A stretch of DNA of 14,701 nt from Fragilaria radians (GCA_900642245.1 CAAAJI010000028.1:306779-321479); one strand, 5' to 3'. Numbered from the stretch's first letter, positions 1-9,021 are shown. Made by a program: numbers and translations. Notes: generated by a model from the sequence alone, not told the origin.

Positions 1-195
1 CTTCCTTTTCCTTCTCCACCCTTGCCTTTCTTTCCGCTACTTCCTTTTCCTTCTCCACCCTTGCCTTTCTTTCCGCTACTTCCTTTTCCTTCTTCGCCCT
101 TGCCCTTCTTTCCACTGCTTCCTTTTCCTTCTTCACCCTTGCCCTTCTTTCCACTGCTTCCTTTTCCTTCTCCACCTTTGCCTTTCTTTCCGCTA
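1..195 (-). repeat. Five 39 bp tandem units encoding Lys/Gly-rich 13-mers
   Basis: Units are 1-39, 40-78, 79-117, 118-156 and 157-195. In the gene A frame each encodes SGKKGKG(G/E)EGKGS. The sixth base triplet variant (GGA or GAA) gives G or E, so the units differ mainly by a few codons. The array is cut by the window edge, so its full copy number is unknown. The plus strand is polypyrimidine-rich here, a consequence of Gly/Lys/Glu codons on the other strand. Confidence 0.9.
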
Positions 196-1248
196 GGAAC
201 ATCATCACTTGGAGAATCGTCAATCATATAATCATCAACTGGAACATCATCATCTGGAGCATCATCATCTGGAGCATCATCATCTGGAGCATCATCATCT
301 GGAGCATCATCGCCTGGAGCATCATCGCCTGGAGCATCATCGCCTGGAGCATCATCGCCTGGAGCATCATCATCTGGAGCATCATCATCTGGAGCATCAT
401 CATCTGGAGCATCATCATCTGGAGCATCATCGCCTGGAGCATCATCGCCTGGAGCATCATCGCCTGGAGCATCATCATCTGGAGCATCATCACCAGGAGC
501 ATCATCACTTATTCCACCATTTCCTTTACCGCCCTTTCCTTTCTTTCCTCCACTGCCTCCTTTTCCTGTAGGGGTGTCATCGTCAGGAGGGCAGGGCTTT
601 CCCTTTCCTGTCGGACAGTTACAATCGCCTATCAATCGTGGAAAGAAAAGGTGTTAATCGAACCCTGATACATTTTAGAGGAGAAACAAATTACTTACAT
701 TCACCACGATAGCATTCGCAAACGCAATCGTCATCTGGAATGGCATCGTCTTTCACTGAGTCATCTCCAACATCATCGTCGTCATCACACTTTTCAACGC
801 AGACACAGTTTTCATCATCATCAGGAGTTGCAAGTGAGCGATCATTATAATGAATTGCTTCTGTTTTCCCTTGGGCAACATTTTTGCTGACGGATTTTTG
901 GAAAAGATATCTGTTAGGAGTGATATCACCATAGCAAACACATTCTCCATCTTTGATGGTAGACTCGGTAGCGCGTTTTTGCATAGTCTCTAGCTTCGGA
1001 ATCACCTTACAACCGCACTTATTTTTTACAAGTTCTGGCAAGAAGCCACATTGACTCTCTGGTATTTTACCCTCCAGACCTGCTTTTTCTAGTAAGCCAC
1101 ATTTCACTTCCGGAAGACTTGGAAATGAAAATACTTCGTTAGGATCAACAATTTGATTTCCAACTCCACAAACATTGCATGTGGGATGCGCGATGGAAAA
1201 TTTGAGACTTAATGCCAACTGAAGGGCTCCAAAGATGAAAGCTTTCAT
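1..1248 (-). CDS. Secreted Cys/Asp-rich repeat protein, gene A (5' part, two exons, runs off left edge)
   Basis: Exon 1 is 1248-699, the intron 698-629, and exon 2 runs from 628 past base 1. I chose the ATG at 1248 because it gives a signal peptide at once (MKAF, then a hydrophobic stretch ending FSIA at residues 1-20); in-frame ATGs at 1257 and 1356 are possible. Residues 24-80 form a Cys module (C24, C27, C50, C67, C78, C80) with FPSLP and GLLEKAGLEGKIP. Next come CVCYGDI (103-109), an R137-S-L motif, a CVCVEKCDDDDD segment and CVCECY. Exon 2 starts with CDCNCP, then a Gly/Lys patch, 18 acidic pentapeptides (consensus D/G-DDAP) and at least five SGKKGKGGEGKGS-type units. The product would be an extracellular polyampholyte with an acidic block followed by a basic block. 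It is divergent from and paralogous to gene B. The function is not recognised; a cell-wall or matrix role is inferred from composition. The 3' end lies outside the window. Confidence 0.82.
241..510 (-). repeat. Eighteen 15 bp units encoding an acidic D/G-DDAP pentapeptide array
   Basis: Contiguous 15 bp units, plus-strand consensus GGAGCATCATCATCT or GGAGCATCATCGCCT. In the gene A frame they read DDDAP or GDDAP. Plus-strand order is four CATCT units (the first has GGAACA, giving Val for Ala), four CGCCT, four CATCT, three CGCCT, one CATCT, then variants CACCA and CACTT. The alternation of blocks of four suggests a 120 bp higher-order unit that was itself duplicated. Low-complexity reading frames on the other strand here are shadows. 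Confidence 0.93.
629..698 (-). other. Intron of gene A (70 bp, GT-AG)
   Basis: On the minus strand, GTAAGT begins at 698 and the segment ends in TTGATAG at 629. Reading through gives an in-frame stop at once (TGT AAG TAA). Removing it joins T from exon 1 to GC from exon 2 to make a Cys codon, extending the pattern from CVCECYRGE into CDCNCP. It also opens a frame that stays clear to the window edge. The conserved Cys rhythm across the junction is strong support. The size matches the 66 bp intron in gene B. Confidence 0.85.
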
Positions 1249-1432
1249 ATTTCGCATGCAGATTAAGATGTATTGCTTGCGAGCTTGGTGATTTGGATTT
1301 ATGAGAATATTTGCAACTCTTACAAAAAAATCAATCCCAAATGTTTCGCTCACCATTCAAGACTACTTACAAGACTTGCCTATACAAAATGAATACTGCC
1401 AAAAATCGAAAAAGTAGCTCTTTAGATAAGTG

Positions 1433-1477
1433 GTGAATGAAAAAATATTCCCGGCCCTGGGAAGGGTATTCATTCAC
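1433..1477. repeat. Inverted repeat, possible hairpin, about 185 bp upstream of the gene A start
   Basis: Outer arms GTGAATGA (1433-1440) and TCATTCAC (1470-1477) are perfect reverse complements. Nested inside is TTCCC-GGCCCT-GGGAA, a 5 bp stem with a 6 base loop, plus partly matching AATA/TATT sequence. It could be a cis element of the divergent A/B promoter region, a relic of a small inverted-repeat element, or chance. No promoter motif is recognised with confidence. Confidence 0.4.
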
Positions 1478-1495
1478 GCAATGCAAATGACTACA

Positions 1496-1532
1496 GTACT
1501 TTACTGCTAGTGCTGCTGTGATAGTAAAATAC
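1496..1532. repeat. Second inverted repeat upstream of gene A
   Basis: GTACTTTACT (1496-1505) pairs with AGTAAAATAC (1523-1532) at 9 of 10 positions around a 17 base loop. It lies 18 bases beyond the 1433-1477 hairpin. It is short enough to arise by chance in AT-rich sequence, so only its proximity to the first hairpin makes it notable. Confidence 0.25.
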
Positions 1533-3166
1533 TCATACGACGCACTTATTTGTTATGCAAACAGCTGGGTACTCTGAATCAAGCGTTTATACCATATAAT
1601 GCCTTCTTGTGTATTTCTCAGATTGTTAGGAATTGCTTTGCTTTATATGACGATTATCTTATTTGAACATGAAGAAGAATTGTCTGTACAATGCCGTCAT
1701 TCCATGACGTGGTAAACTTAATGCATCTTTAAATTTACCTGCTACCCTACATTTTCCGTAGATTAATAGGCAAGCATATAGTCATTTCAAATCTCTGGGG
1801 GGGGAGAAGCCTGGAAGGTGATTTCCTGCTCTGAATGTGCTCTTGTGAAGGATACAAGAGGGTATGGGCCCGTACTTACACAACAGACAAAGTAACAATT
1901 AATGCAACCTATAATGTAAATGTACAGCCAATGTACACAAAACTTTGTTGAAACGGCAGTGCTGGTATTTTCTACAATAGGTATAAAGGTATCTTGCGTT
2001 GGCATGAAAACTTACGCTGAAATGTGATATTAGCATGCATTTGTAGTACAAAAGGCCTGGCCTTGAGTATTGATCAAGACGATTCTATCTCAGAAATGTT
2101 GTTGAAAACTAAAAATGAAGTTTTCATTTCATAGCCTTCCCCAAGAATCCCAAACAACTACATCAAGATAAGATGAAATGTAATCAATAAGAGAATTAAG
2201 CTCCAGCGTTGCAGAAGTATACTAATCTAAAAAGTCAATTCAAAGCTATACAAACGTGAAAGTATTTTTCAGCATGATGGAAAGGAAAGATATGGCATGT
2301 GACACAATTGCCTGATTTTGTTTCCTACACATAATTTGCACAAAAGATTTGGTTTTAGGAAATGTAAGTCTATTTTTTGAAAGGAAAACAACTATGAAGA
2401 TTCTTCTGATCGCGAGATTTCTGCCAATAGATTTGATCATGAAAGCCTTATTCTTTGTACTGAAACGAAAATCACTAGAAATTTATTTTGGAATAAAGGC
2501 GAAATCTTATGTAACTTGACCTACTTACAATCTAAAAATGTATGCGTTAAGATAGGATTTAATTGTTAACTCAACTGCAGTTACCAGATCTGTTTTTTAC
2601 ATCAGGTTCGTGTATTTTTCAGTCCACAAGCCCGCTAGGTATGCAAGATAGAGGATGTGGAAAAACAAGATTGGGGTTTCATGGAGAATTCTTGTTCTGG
2701 TTCTCAAACTATATGCATCAAATATGAATGGGTTCTTGGGTATATTTATATCCGATTGCCCATTCAATTCCTATGCTGGATTGAGCTGGAATAGTTAACG
2801 TTGAAGACGTTTCATCAAAGTATTAGATTGATTGACAGTATTCAAATTGAAGTTCGCTATTGAAAAAACAGAAGGTGGAACAGGGAATTTCGACTGACTG
2901 CTCCCAAGACCCATTATTTTGGAGTCGAATGAATAATTGTGTTGTATCCTAATTTGACGAGCCCAAGACCAGAAACAAATCTTCTGTCACGACTCCGAAA
3001 AATCGCTATATTTTGAGTCTTATTTCCATGTGTAACTCCATCCCAAAGAAATGTCTAAGTAAAACGCCGATTCTTGTATAGGAACGATATCCTTCGTTTT
3101 GGATTGAATGAAACTGTTGGCATCCGGCATCCAACCTTATGCAAAGTGATTACTCAGATTTAATAT
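1533..3166. other. Intergenic region between divergent genes A and B, no gene seen
   Basis: About 1.6 kb of AT-rich sequence. The only open frames are short (72 codons or fewer), lack family resemblance and look like chance. The promoters of the divergently transcribed genes A and B presumably lie here, but I cannot point to a TATA box or initiator with confidence. No tRNA-like or repeat structure was noticed. Confidence 0.5.
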
Positions 3167-5212
3167 ATGTCTTTATTCATGAACTCTCAATACTTCACAG
3201 GCTGTGCCTCACTGAGAAATCATCAACTTTATCTTTGTATTCTTTTAATATCGTTCTCTAGAATAATTCACTCCATGGATACTTGTTTTATTTGTGGAGA
3301 GAGTAACGAGGTTGGAGCACGTGATGCAGTTTTCGCGTTCCCAAATCAACCTGCCGTTCGCTGCAGTATCATAGAACAAGCAGGACTCAATGGGCAGATT
3401 CCTATTGGGCAATGTCCGTTGCTTCCTCAAGTCCTCCATGACGCTTGCAAATGTCAAAAAGTAGCATCTACTCGGGAGCCTTCTTCAATGCCTAAAACAG
3501 CTATTCCCACCCCCAACCCTGTGGTCCCGATTCCGTTGAAGACGTCTTCTCCCAGTCCAAAACCAACAGCTCAACCTGTCATGAAGCCAACTCAAGCTCC
3601 ACGAACCAAATTGCCTACTACTACACCAACCAACTCACAAATACGCACACCAACTCCAACATTAGACGTTAGACCTGTTGACGAAGATGATTGTACATGC
3701 TACGGAGAGATAAATATCCAAGAAAGAATCCTTCAACAAAGGATACCACAGACCATCCATCAATACGACATTGACATAAATCGAAAGCTTTCTCACGATG
3801 ATGATGATGATTGTAAATGTCAAAAAATATGTGATGATGATGGCATTCACACTTATATTGACAATAATTTAGGGGAGGAAGATGAATCATCATCTGATGA
3901 AAATGATCAAATTGAATCGAACGACGACAATAATTGCCTGGACGATTACATTTGCGCCGATGATTATTCCTCAAGAGACGATGACTCGCAAAATACAGAT
4001 GATCCTGAAGAATATTTAAGTGGTCTTAGGTACACCCATGGCGATAATATGGATGAGAAAGGAAAGAAAAGAAATAGCAAAGGAAAACGGAATCGTCGGG
4101 AGCATTCAGAAAAGAAGAAATTGGGTGGGAAAAAAAGGAACGGAGACACAGGGAAGAAAGGGACGCTTAGGAAAGGTACAGGTGAGAATCGCAAAAGCAA
4201 GATGGAAAATAATTATGAGGGGAAAGGAGGAAAGAAACATCGAAGTATCGATTCTCTGCACAAAAGAAATCGACGCCATCGTCGTAGCCATAACAAGAAT
4301 AGATCATCAAGAAATCATAACCAGAAATCAAGTCATCGAAACAGAGGGCGAGGAGACTCAATGGGAAAGAGAAATCATAGTGACGGGAAATCAAGATTTC
4401 ATAGTTCCTACCGCAAACTTGCCTTAAAGGGACGTCATCTTCAATGTCAAGTTGTTTGCTCGTGCTCCAGTGATACCCCAGCCCCTCTGGTCTCCCCCTC
4501 AATGCTTTCTGAATCTCCTGTCGTGCAACCTTACGCCACTCCGGTTGAGGAACCCACAGGTCAAGATCCGATCGCATCTCCTCTTGTCTCTTCACAGTCG
4601 CCCATTGTAGAGCCTGCTACCACTCCTGTTACAGAACCTGTCTTATCACCCATAATACCTTTAGAATCGCCCAGTGCGCAATCAATGCCCTTTCCTGTTG
4701 CTGAATCCCCGGGCCAAGATCCGATTGCTTCTCCCCATATGGCTCCTGTTCCGGTGTCATCTAGTGCGACTCCTTCGAAGGAGTATGATTGCCTTTCCAC
4801 CTGTGTGTGTAAAAAAGGTAACAAGCTTCGGGTAACATTCAGCAATCCCTCTCCTAATGTGGATGATTGGATTGGAATCGTAAGTTACTCCTTGCAGTCT
4901 GAGCATGTATATTAGAAATTTCTTACCATTTATTTGTCTCAAAAGTACAAATGTAATGACAATCCTGATGGGATATTTAATTACCATCCTGAGGTTTGGA
5001 TGTGGAATTGTATTGACAACATCTGTACGGGAAAGCCACCTAAATCGGGTATGCTCACATTCCAAGACCCTCTTCCCAGTTACATTGTTGACAATTCGAT
5101 AAAATGGCCTTTGGAATCTGGTCAATGCTATGTGACTCTTCTTAATCGAAACGAAGGTAGTAATCCTCCTCCATATGATATGATTTGTAAAGGAAAGGAA
5201 TTCTACGTTTAA
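3167..5212 (+). CDS. Secreted Cys/Asp- and Lys/Arg-rich modular protein with C-terminal DWIGIY-type domain, gene B
   Basis: Exons 3167-4879 and 4946-5212 give 659 residues. Order: a hydrophobic signal segment (about 21-36); a Cys module (C40, C43, C66, C83, C94, C96) with the same spacing as gene A; a Pro/Thr-rich linker (105-168); CTCYGEI (176-182); R206-K-L before DDDDDCKCQKICDDD (211-225); an acidic region to about 280; a strongly basic Lys/Arg/His/Ser region (297-424); R416-K-L and R423-H-L before CQVVCSC (427-433); a Pro/Ser linker (435-538) with two GQDPIASP copies; and a C-terminal domain (540-659). That domain has a KLRVTFSNPSP...DWIGIY opening, a WMWNC...C core, WPLESGQCYVTLL and a terminal FYV, the style of an Ig-like beta-sandwich found in algal and other secreted proteins. 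The ATG at 3167 is the first in frame; 3179 is an alternative. Function unknown; an extracellular matrix or wall role is inferred. Confidence 0.85.
4880..4945 (+). other. Intron of gene B (66 bp, GT-AG, phase 0)
   Basis: GTAAGT starts at 4880 and the segment ends in CAAAAG at 4945. Unspliced, the frame adds 11 residues and stops at 4915. Splicing joins DDWIGI to YKC, restoring the DWIGIY signature, and continues a coherent domain (WMWNC, WPLESG, terminal FYV) to TAA at 5210-5212. Domain continuity is the main support for the junction. Confidence 0.88.
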
Positions 5213-5496
5213 AAACTAACTCGATAAAATCAGTAAACATGGTAAGTTATTGCTCACGGTTTTCATGCATTTCCGCTCCCTAATAGTTATGTCTTGACAG
5301 TAGAACTGACAATCTAAAATACCAACCTCATCACAGATATGATACACAGCAAGCTACTCTTTGTTCCTAGGCCTTTTCCACAGGAAAATGAGTTTATCAG
5401 TGAAGATCTTTTGCATGCATCCAGATACCCTGTCGTTCGTCAATAAACTATGTTAGCATATATTGTTTTTATTCAATCCCATTTTATCGTGTGTAG
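5213..5496 (+). other. 3' flank of gene B with an AATAAA candidate poly(A) signal
   Basis: AATAAA occurs at 5442-5447, about 230 bp after the gene B stop, and could mark its 3' end. A 35-codon open frame (5339-5446, from ATG, containing PRPFPQENEF) follows a CACAG acceptor-like site. It has no partner exon or resemblance that I recognise. The segment also holds a GGTAAGT donor-like site at 5241, leaving open an unrecognised small spliced transcript. Confidence 0.3.
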
Positions 5497-5742
5497 CCCA
5501 CCGTTGAGATAGAATGTGTAAAAGGAGTAACGTGGAATGTGGATGACTTTTGTACAATTCATTCTCTTGATCATGTTGATGGTGTGAGTGATTTAAGAAG
5601 GAATAGGCCCACTCAATGGTATTTTTGGAAGATTTGGTCTCATACCTTAAGTCTTCCTCAAGTTTTGAGTGTGCCTAAAGCGATTGTTTCCTACCTTAGA
5701 ATGACATCGCCCTTTGCGATTGAATTCAACTCGTATTCATGA
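5497..5742 (+). pseudogene. Exon-like open frame, possibly a gene relic or 3' exon of an unknown gene
   Basis: A T-rich tract and GTGTAG at 5491-5496 look like a splice acceptor. From 5497 the frame is open for 81 codons to TGA at 5740-5742, beginning PTVEIECVKG and containing WYFWKIW and a Cys/His stretch. It has no plausible own start and does not match genes A, B or C. Gene B ends at a natural domain boundary upstream, so it is unlikely to be a gene B exon unless alternatively spliced. The composition is protein-like, but the evidence is weak. Confidence 0.22.
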
Positions 5743-7154
5743 CTTGTATGTATATTTGTACTTTTGGAATTTACCCATGTTGAATTAAATTGACGGAGCT
5801 ATTTTGTTGTTTAATTGATGCTCCTAAATAATATTGAATTATTGAAAAGTATTGTGTTGAAGTAATACCATGGTAATAACTCTCTAATTACTCTTCTTTA
5901 TCAGAGAAATTCCAACACCCGACTATATAGCTTATATGTTTTCATCATGATATTGTTGCGCTAGAATCTCTTATTGTCCTTACAGTGCTTCTTCACCATA
6001 GAAAGTTGCTCAGCATTTTGTGTGAGGTTGTGTGAGTGGGAGAGTAAATCATCAAAATGTCCCCCTTCGCACAATCATGTGCCTTACTGCGTCACGCATT
6101 TCCCAAAAAAGTCCAGCTCAGTGAATTTAAATCAAGTCTTCAAGCGTTTTTCTAATTTATTCATATTCTTTAGAACTGACTAGTAGTTGGTGACTGCTTT
6201 GCTACGCAGAGATAATTATTATACAAAAGATCATAACGGACCATTAATAATAATATATCTTTGAATTTCCGCTAATAAATTTCCAACAATAATTGTGACC
6301 TGGATTTTTATGAATGATATTTGTGAACTTAGAATTAGCAGATCATACCATGTGATGCATGATACAATATTTGAGTTTTACTGCTTGACCTCATAACATT
6401 GGTATCTTCAAATGTATTCAACATCACGGAACCTTAAGTTAATTATACCTTTGATTGATCATTGACATCAGGAAAGTTTAAAGGTAGTCATTTCACTTTT
6501 TGTCATATTATGAAGACATATTTTAGCTTTTCTTGCGTTATTGTTGTACAAGTTATTACTGATGCTGGTATTGGAATGTCAAAGATTGATGCAATTGTTG
6601 TAGAAAAAAAGCTTTAGTGGAAAACTCAAAATAATGTGATGTTGTTGGTGCAAAGTCAATGTCATTGTTCTGTTAACTACATCAATACTGTGTATTTCTT
6701 TACTTGTTTGAAAGTTAAAAAACTGAGAAATATGAAGGATAAATATAATAACTGTCATCCCGAACATACAACAATATTATTGATCCAAATGATTAATGCT
6801 GTTTAAACCCGCTATAATAAGACTTAAGATTAAGAGGCATAAAAGATCTTTTTCCTCGAATTAAAGGAATATTGTTATTTACATTTTCAATGCTTTGAAG
6901 AAATTTCATTTTAGTTGCAGATTAAAATCGTAATTAAAGCTATCCATTGTGGACTGCAGTGAAAATTCCAATAGCATATGAATAATGACCAATGGCTTTA
7001 AATATTCTAAAGTTTACAACTGCAAGTCTTGTCAGCATTCTAGTTTAGAATTTTGGATGAATACAGAATGGAATAATTGTTTTACGACCCAATACATAGA
7101 TCAGTTAATGGAATGTGTATAGACTTAACATACAGTTTAAATTAGCTATATCCC
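5743..7154. other. AT-rich intergenic sequence, no gene seen
   Basis: About 1.4 kb between the exon-like relic and the transposon. Open frames are at most about 70 codons and unconvincing on both strands. No tandem repeat, RNA gene or further transposon end was recognised. Confidence 0.5.
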
Positions 7155-7156
7155 TA

Positions 7157-7190
7157 CCGTCTCCCCCCAAACATAACAGAATTGTGTTAT
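7157..7190 (+). repeat. Left terminal inverted repeat of the transposon
   Basis: Begins CCGTCT directly after TA at 7155-7156 and ends ATTGTGTTAT. It matches the reverse complement of 9129-9162 at 27 of 34 bases without gaps. The outermost bases and the AGAA/AACA centre are where the two ends differ. Confidence 0.85.
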
Positions 7191-7231
7191 GGTTGAATAG
7201 AACACAAGCCTTGTTATTTATTTGAAAACAG

Positions 7232-7255
7232 CACAATCGATGTTATATTCGGGGG
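7232..7255 (-). repeat. Extra internal copy of the terminal repeat, inverted, in the left end
   Basis: CACAATCGATGTTATATTC followed by GGGGG closely matches the right terminal repeat in the same orientation. It is also the inverted partner of the left repeat (7164-7186) with one indel. The left end thus forms a palindrome of about 100 bp, with another TA at 7262-7263. It may be a second transposase-binding site or a nested miniature element. Confidence 0.7.
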
Positions 7256-7331
7256 TATGAGTAGCAACTTTTTGATTGGTCAGGATTGCAGAGTTACTCT
7301 CTTTTTACTTTTTTGTATTGTTCTGACGGAG

Positions 7332-9021
7332 ATGGCATCAGAGAGAAGGAAATACTCTTTGAAAGCAAAATTGGGTATAATCAAATCATATGAAAAAGGA
7401 GTTACTGGAAAAGGTCTTCCAGCCATTCCAAAAGCAAATGGAATAAGCAATGAGACATTGTGAGGGTGAGTTAATAAGAGAGAAGTACTTGAAGCAGCAT
7501 TGTTAAATGCTGATGCTGAAACTCGAAAGGAAAGACGTATGAATGGTGGTGGGCGTCTTGCAAAGTATACAGAATTGGAAGAACAATTGCATAGTTGGAT
7601 ATTAGAAAAAATGCAAAGGGTCTTCGTGTTAAAGATTACTATATTCAACAAAAAGCACTGAATTTGTTTAAGGAGCTACACCCTGAAGTGCAGGCAGGGG
7701 AAGAATTTAAAGTCTCCACAGAATGGCTCTCTAATTTTAAAAATAGAAAGCGCCTTGTTTCTAGAAGACAACCGGCATGTCAATCACTACCAGAAAATGC
7801 AGATGATATTTGTCGTCGATTCTTTCAAGAAGTTCATAATATTATTGAAAGAAAGGTATTCAGATTAAGAACATAATTAATATGGACCAAGTACCCAGAT
7901 ATTTCGATACAGAATCAAAATCAACAATAACAACTAAGAGAATTCGTGATGTGTTGATGCTTAAAGGGGAACTTCCCACAATCGTTTTACGGTCACATTT
8001 GCTATTACTGCTGATGGTGTTATGCTAGGTCCACATATTCTTTTCTGTGGGTTAAAAAATAAGCCAGCAGTCCCCATTGATATTCTTGTTGAAGTGAATA
8101 AGACTGGAATGTGGAATGATGACATACTGCTTGATTTTACAAAAAACGTTTTCCTAAGTCAACAAGAAGCAGCTTTTTATCGTGATCTAGTTCTCTATAT
8201 TATAGATTCATATGGTGTGCATCTCAACTTTGCAAAATCAAAAATTCTTGAAAAACATATGTGTTTTTTGCCATTGTACCACCAAATATGACAAACATTT
8301 TGCAACCATTGCATGTTGCCATGAACCGCAGCTACCAAGCATTCTATCAAACTTGTTCTGATGGTTACATTGCCCAAGCCTTGGAGGATACATGCCTGCA
8401 AACCAAAGCTGGAAATCCCAAAGTATCATCATGTATGGTAATTAGCAACTGGACACTGGATTGGATTAAGACATTGACACAGGAATGCATTCGAAATTCA
8501 TTCACAATAGCAGGATTGGTTTCAAAATGAGGCTTTGAAGTGGGCAAATTACATCCGCCTTTAAAAGCACTCTTTGAAGCTATATATTTCAGTGAATCTT
8601 GGGATTCACTATATGGTGAACTTTTGAGCAGTGATTTTGACTTAGAAGTTGGTACTCTAGAAGCTCCTGAATGATTTTTCCCTGAAATGGATCTTCAAAT
8701 ATGTTTGAGTGCTTGAGTCAAACGCTGAATGGCAGCAGCCACAGTTGGAAGCAGTATTGAGATCAACTTGTTGCATATATGAAACAAGATGCGAATATTC
8801 AAGATATTACTGATTCTTCGTATTTTGATTCATTGCTCAATGATGATTGCAGTGATAGTGAATTGGAGATTCATTTAGCCTTTTCCTTGCACAACTGGAG
8901 TATTGAAGTTCATAATATCAATAAGCAATCTGTATTTACAGATGCAGTTGAACATCCCACTATGAATGTTGTTTTAGCCAAATCCGGTGACTATTACGCA
9001 ATTAAAATGCGGGATAACTAA
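7332..9021 (+). pseudogene. Degenerate pogo/Tigger-type transposase (CENP-B HTH plus DDE)
   Basis: Start taken at ATG 7332 (MASERRKYSLKAKLGI), giving an N-terminal helix-turn-helix of the psq/CENP-B type. An upstream in-frame extension from 7257 lacks similarity. In-frame TGA stops at 7461 and 7467 interrupt it. The frame resumes as NKREVLEAA...WILEK, shifts near 7605 to NAKGLRVKDYYIQQKAL (second HTH, with STEWLSNF), near 7860 to NIINMDQVPRYFD (first catalytic Asp, codon 7885-7887), near 7968 to FTVTFAITADG, and near 8262 to PPNMTNILQPL. The second catalytic Asp is in YIIDSYGVH (codon 8205-8207). The third position reads QPLH (codon 8312-8314, CAT) where the family has QPLD. More stops lie at 8528 and 8672. 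An acidic tail (DCSDSELE) follows in another frame to 9021. In the element the reaction would be cut-and-paste transposition; this copy cannot encode an active enzyme. Confidence 0.85.

Noticed and set aside
22..231. Plus-strand Phe/Pro/Leu repeat frame
   Set aside because: Antisense of the 39 bp Lys/Gly repeat of gene A.
224..508. Minus-strand Met/Leu/Gln repeat frame
   Set aside because: Wrong frame of the same 15 bp repeats. The correct frame reads D/G-DDAP and is continuous with exon 1.
241..510. CRISPR-like array because of regular short repeats
   Set aside because: Units are contiguous with no unique spacers and encode a pentapeptide in frame; the surroundings are eukaryotic.
209..571. 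Plus-strand frame of His-His-Leu-Glu repeats, resembling a His-rich metal-binding protein
   Set aside because: It is the antisense shadow of the gene A acidic array. The minus-strand frame joins to a signal-peptide exon through a good intron and keeps the Cys/Asp style, while this frame has no supporting start or domain.
691..698. Stop codon ending gene A at the first exon (221-codon frame)
   Set aside because: The stop lies within a GTAAGT donor. Splicing extends the Cys-rich pattern and opens a frame to the window edge.
4020..4427. Alternative plus-strand frame inside gene B
   Set aside because: Overlaps the basic Lys/Arg region in another frame. Purine-rich DNA keeps several frames open; the gene B frame is the one continuous with signal, Cys and C-terminal domains.
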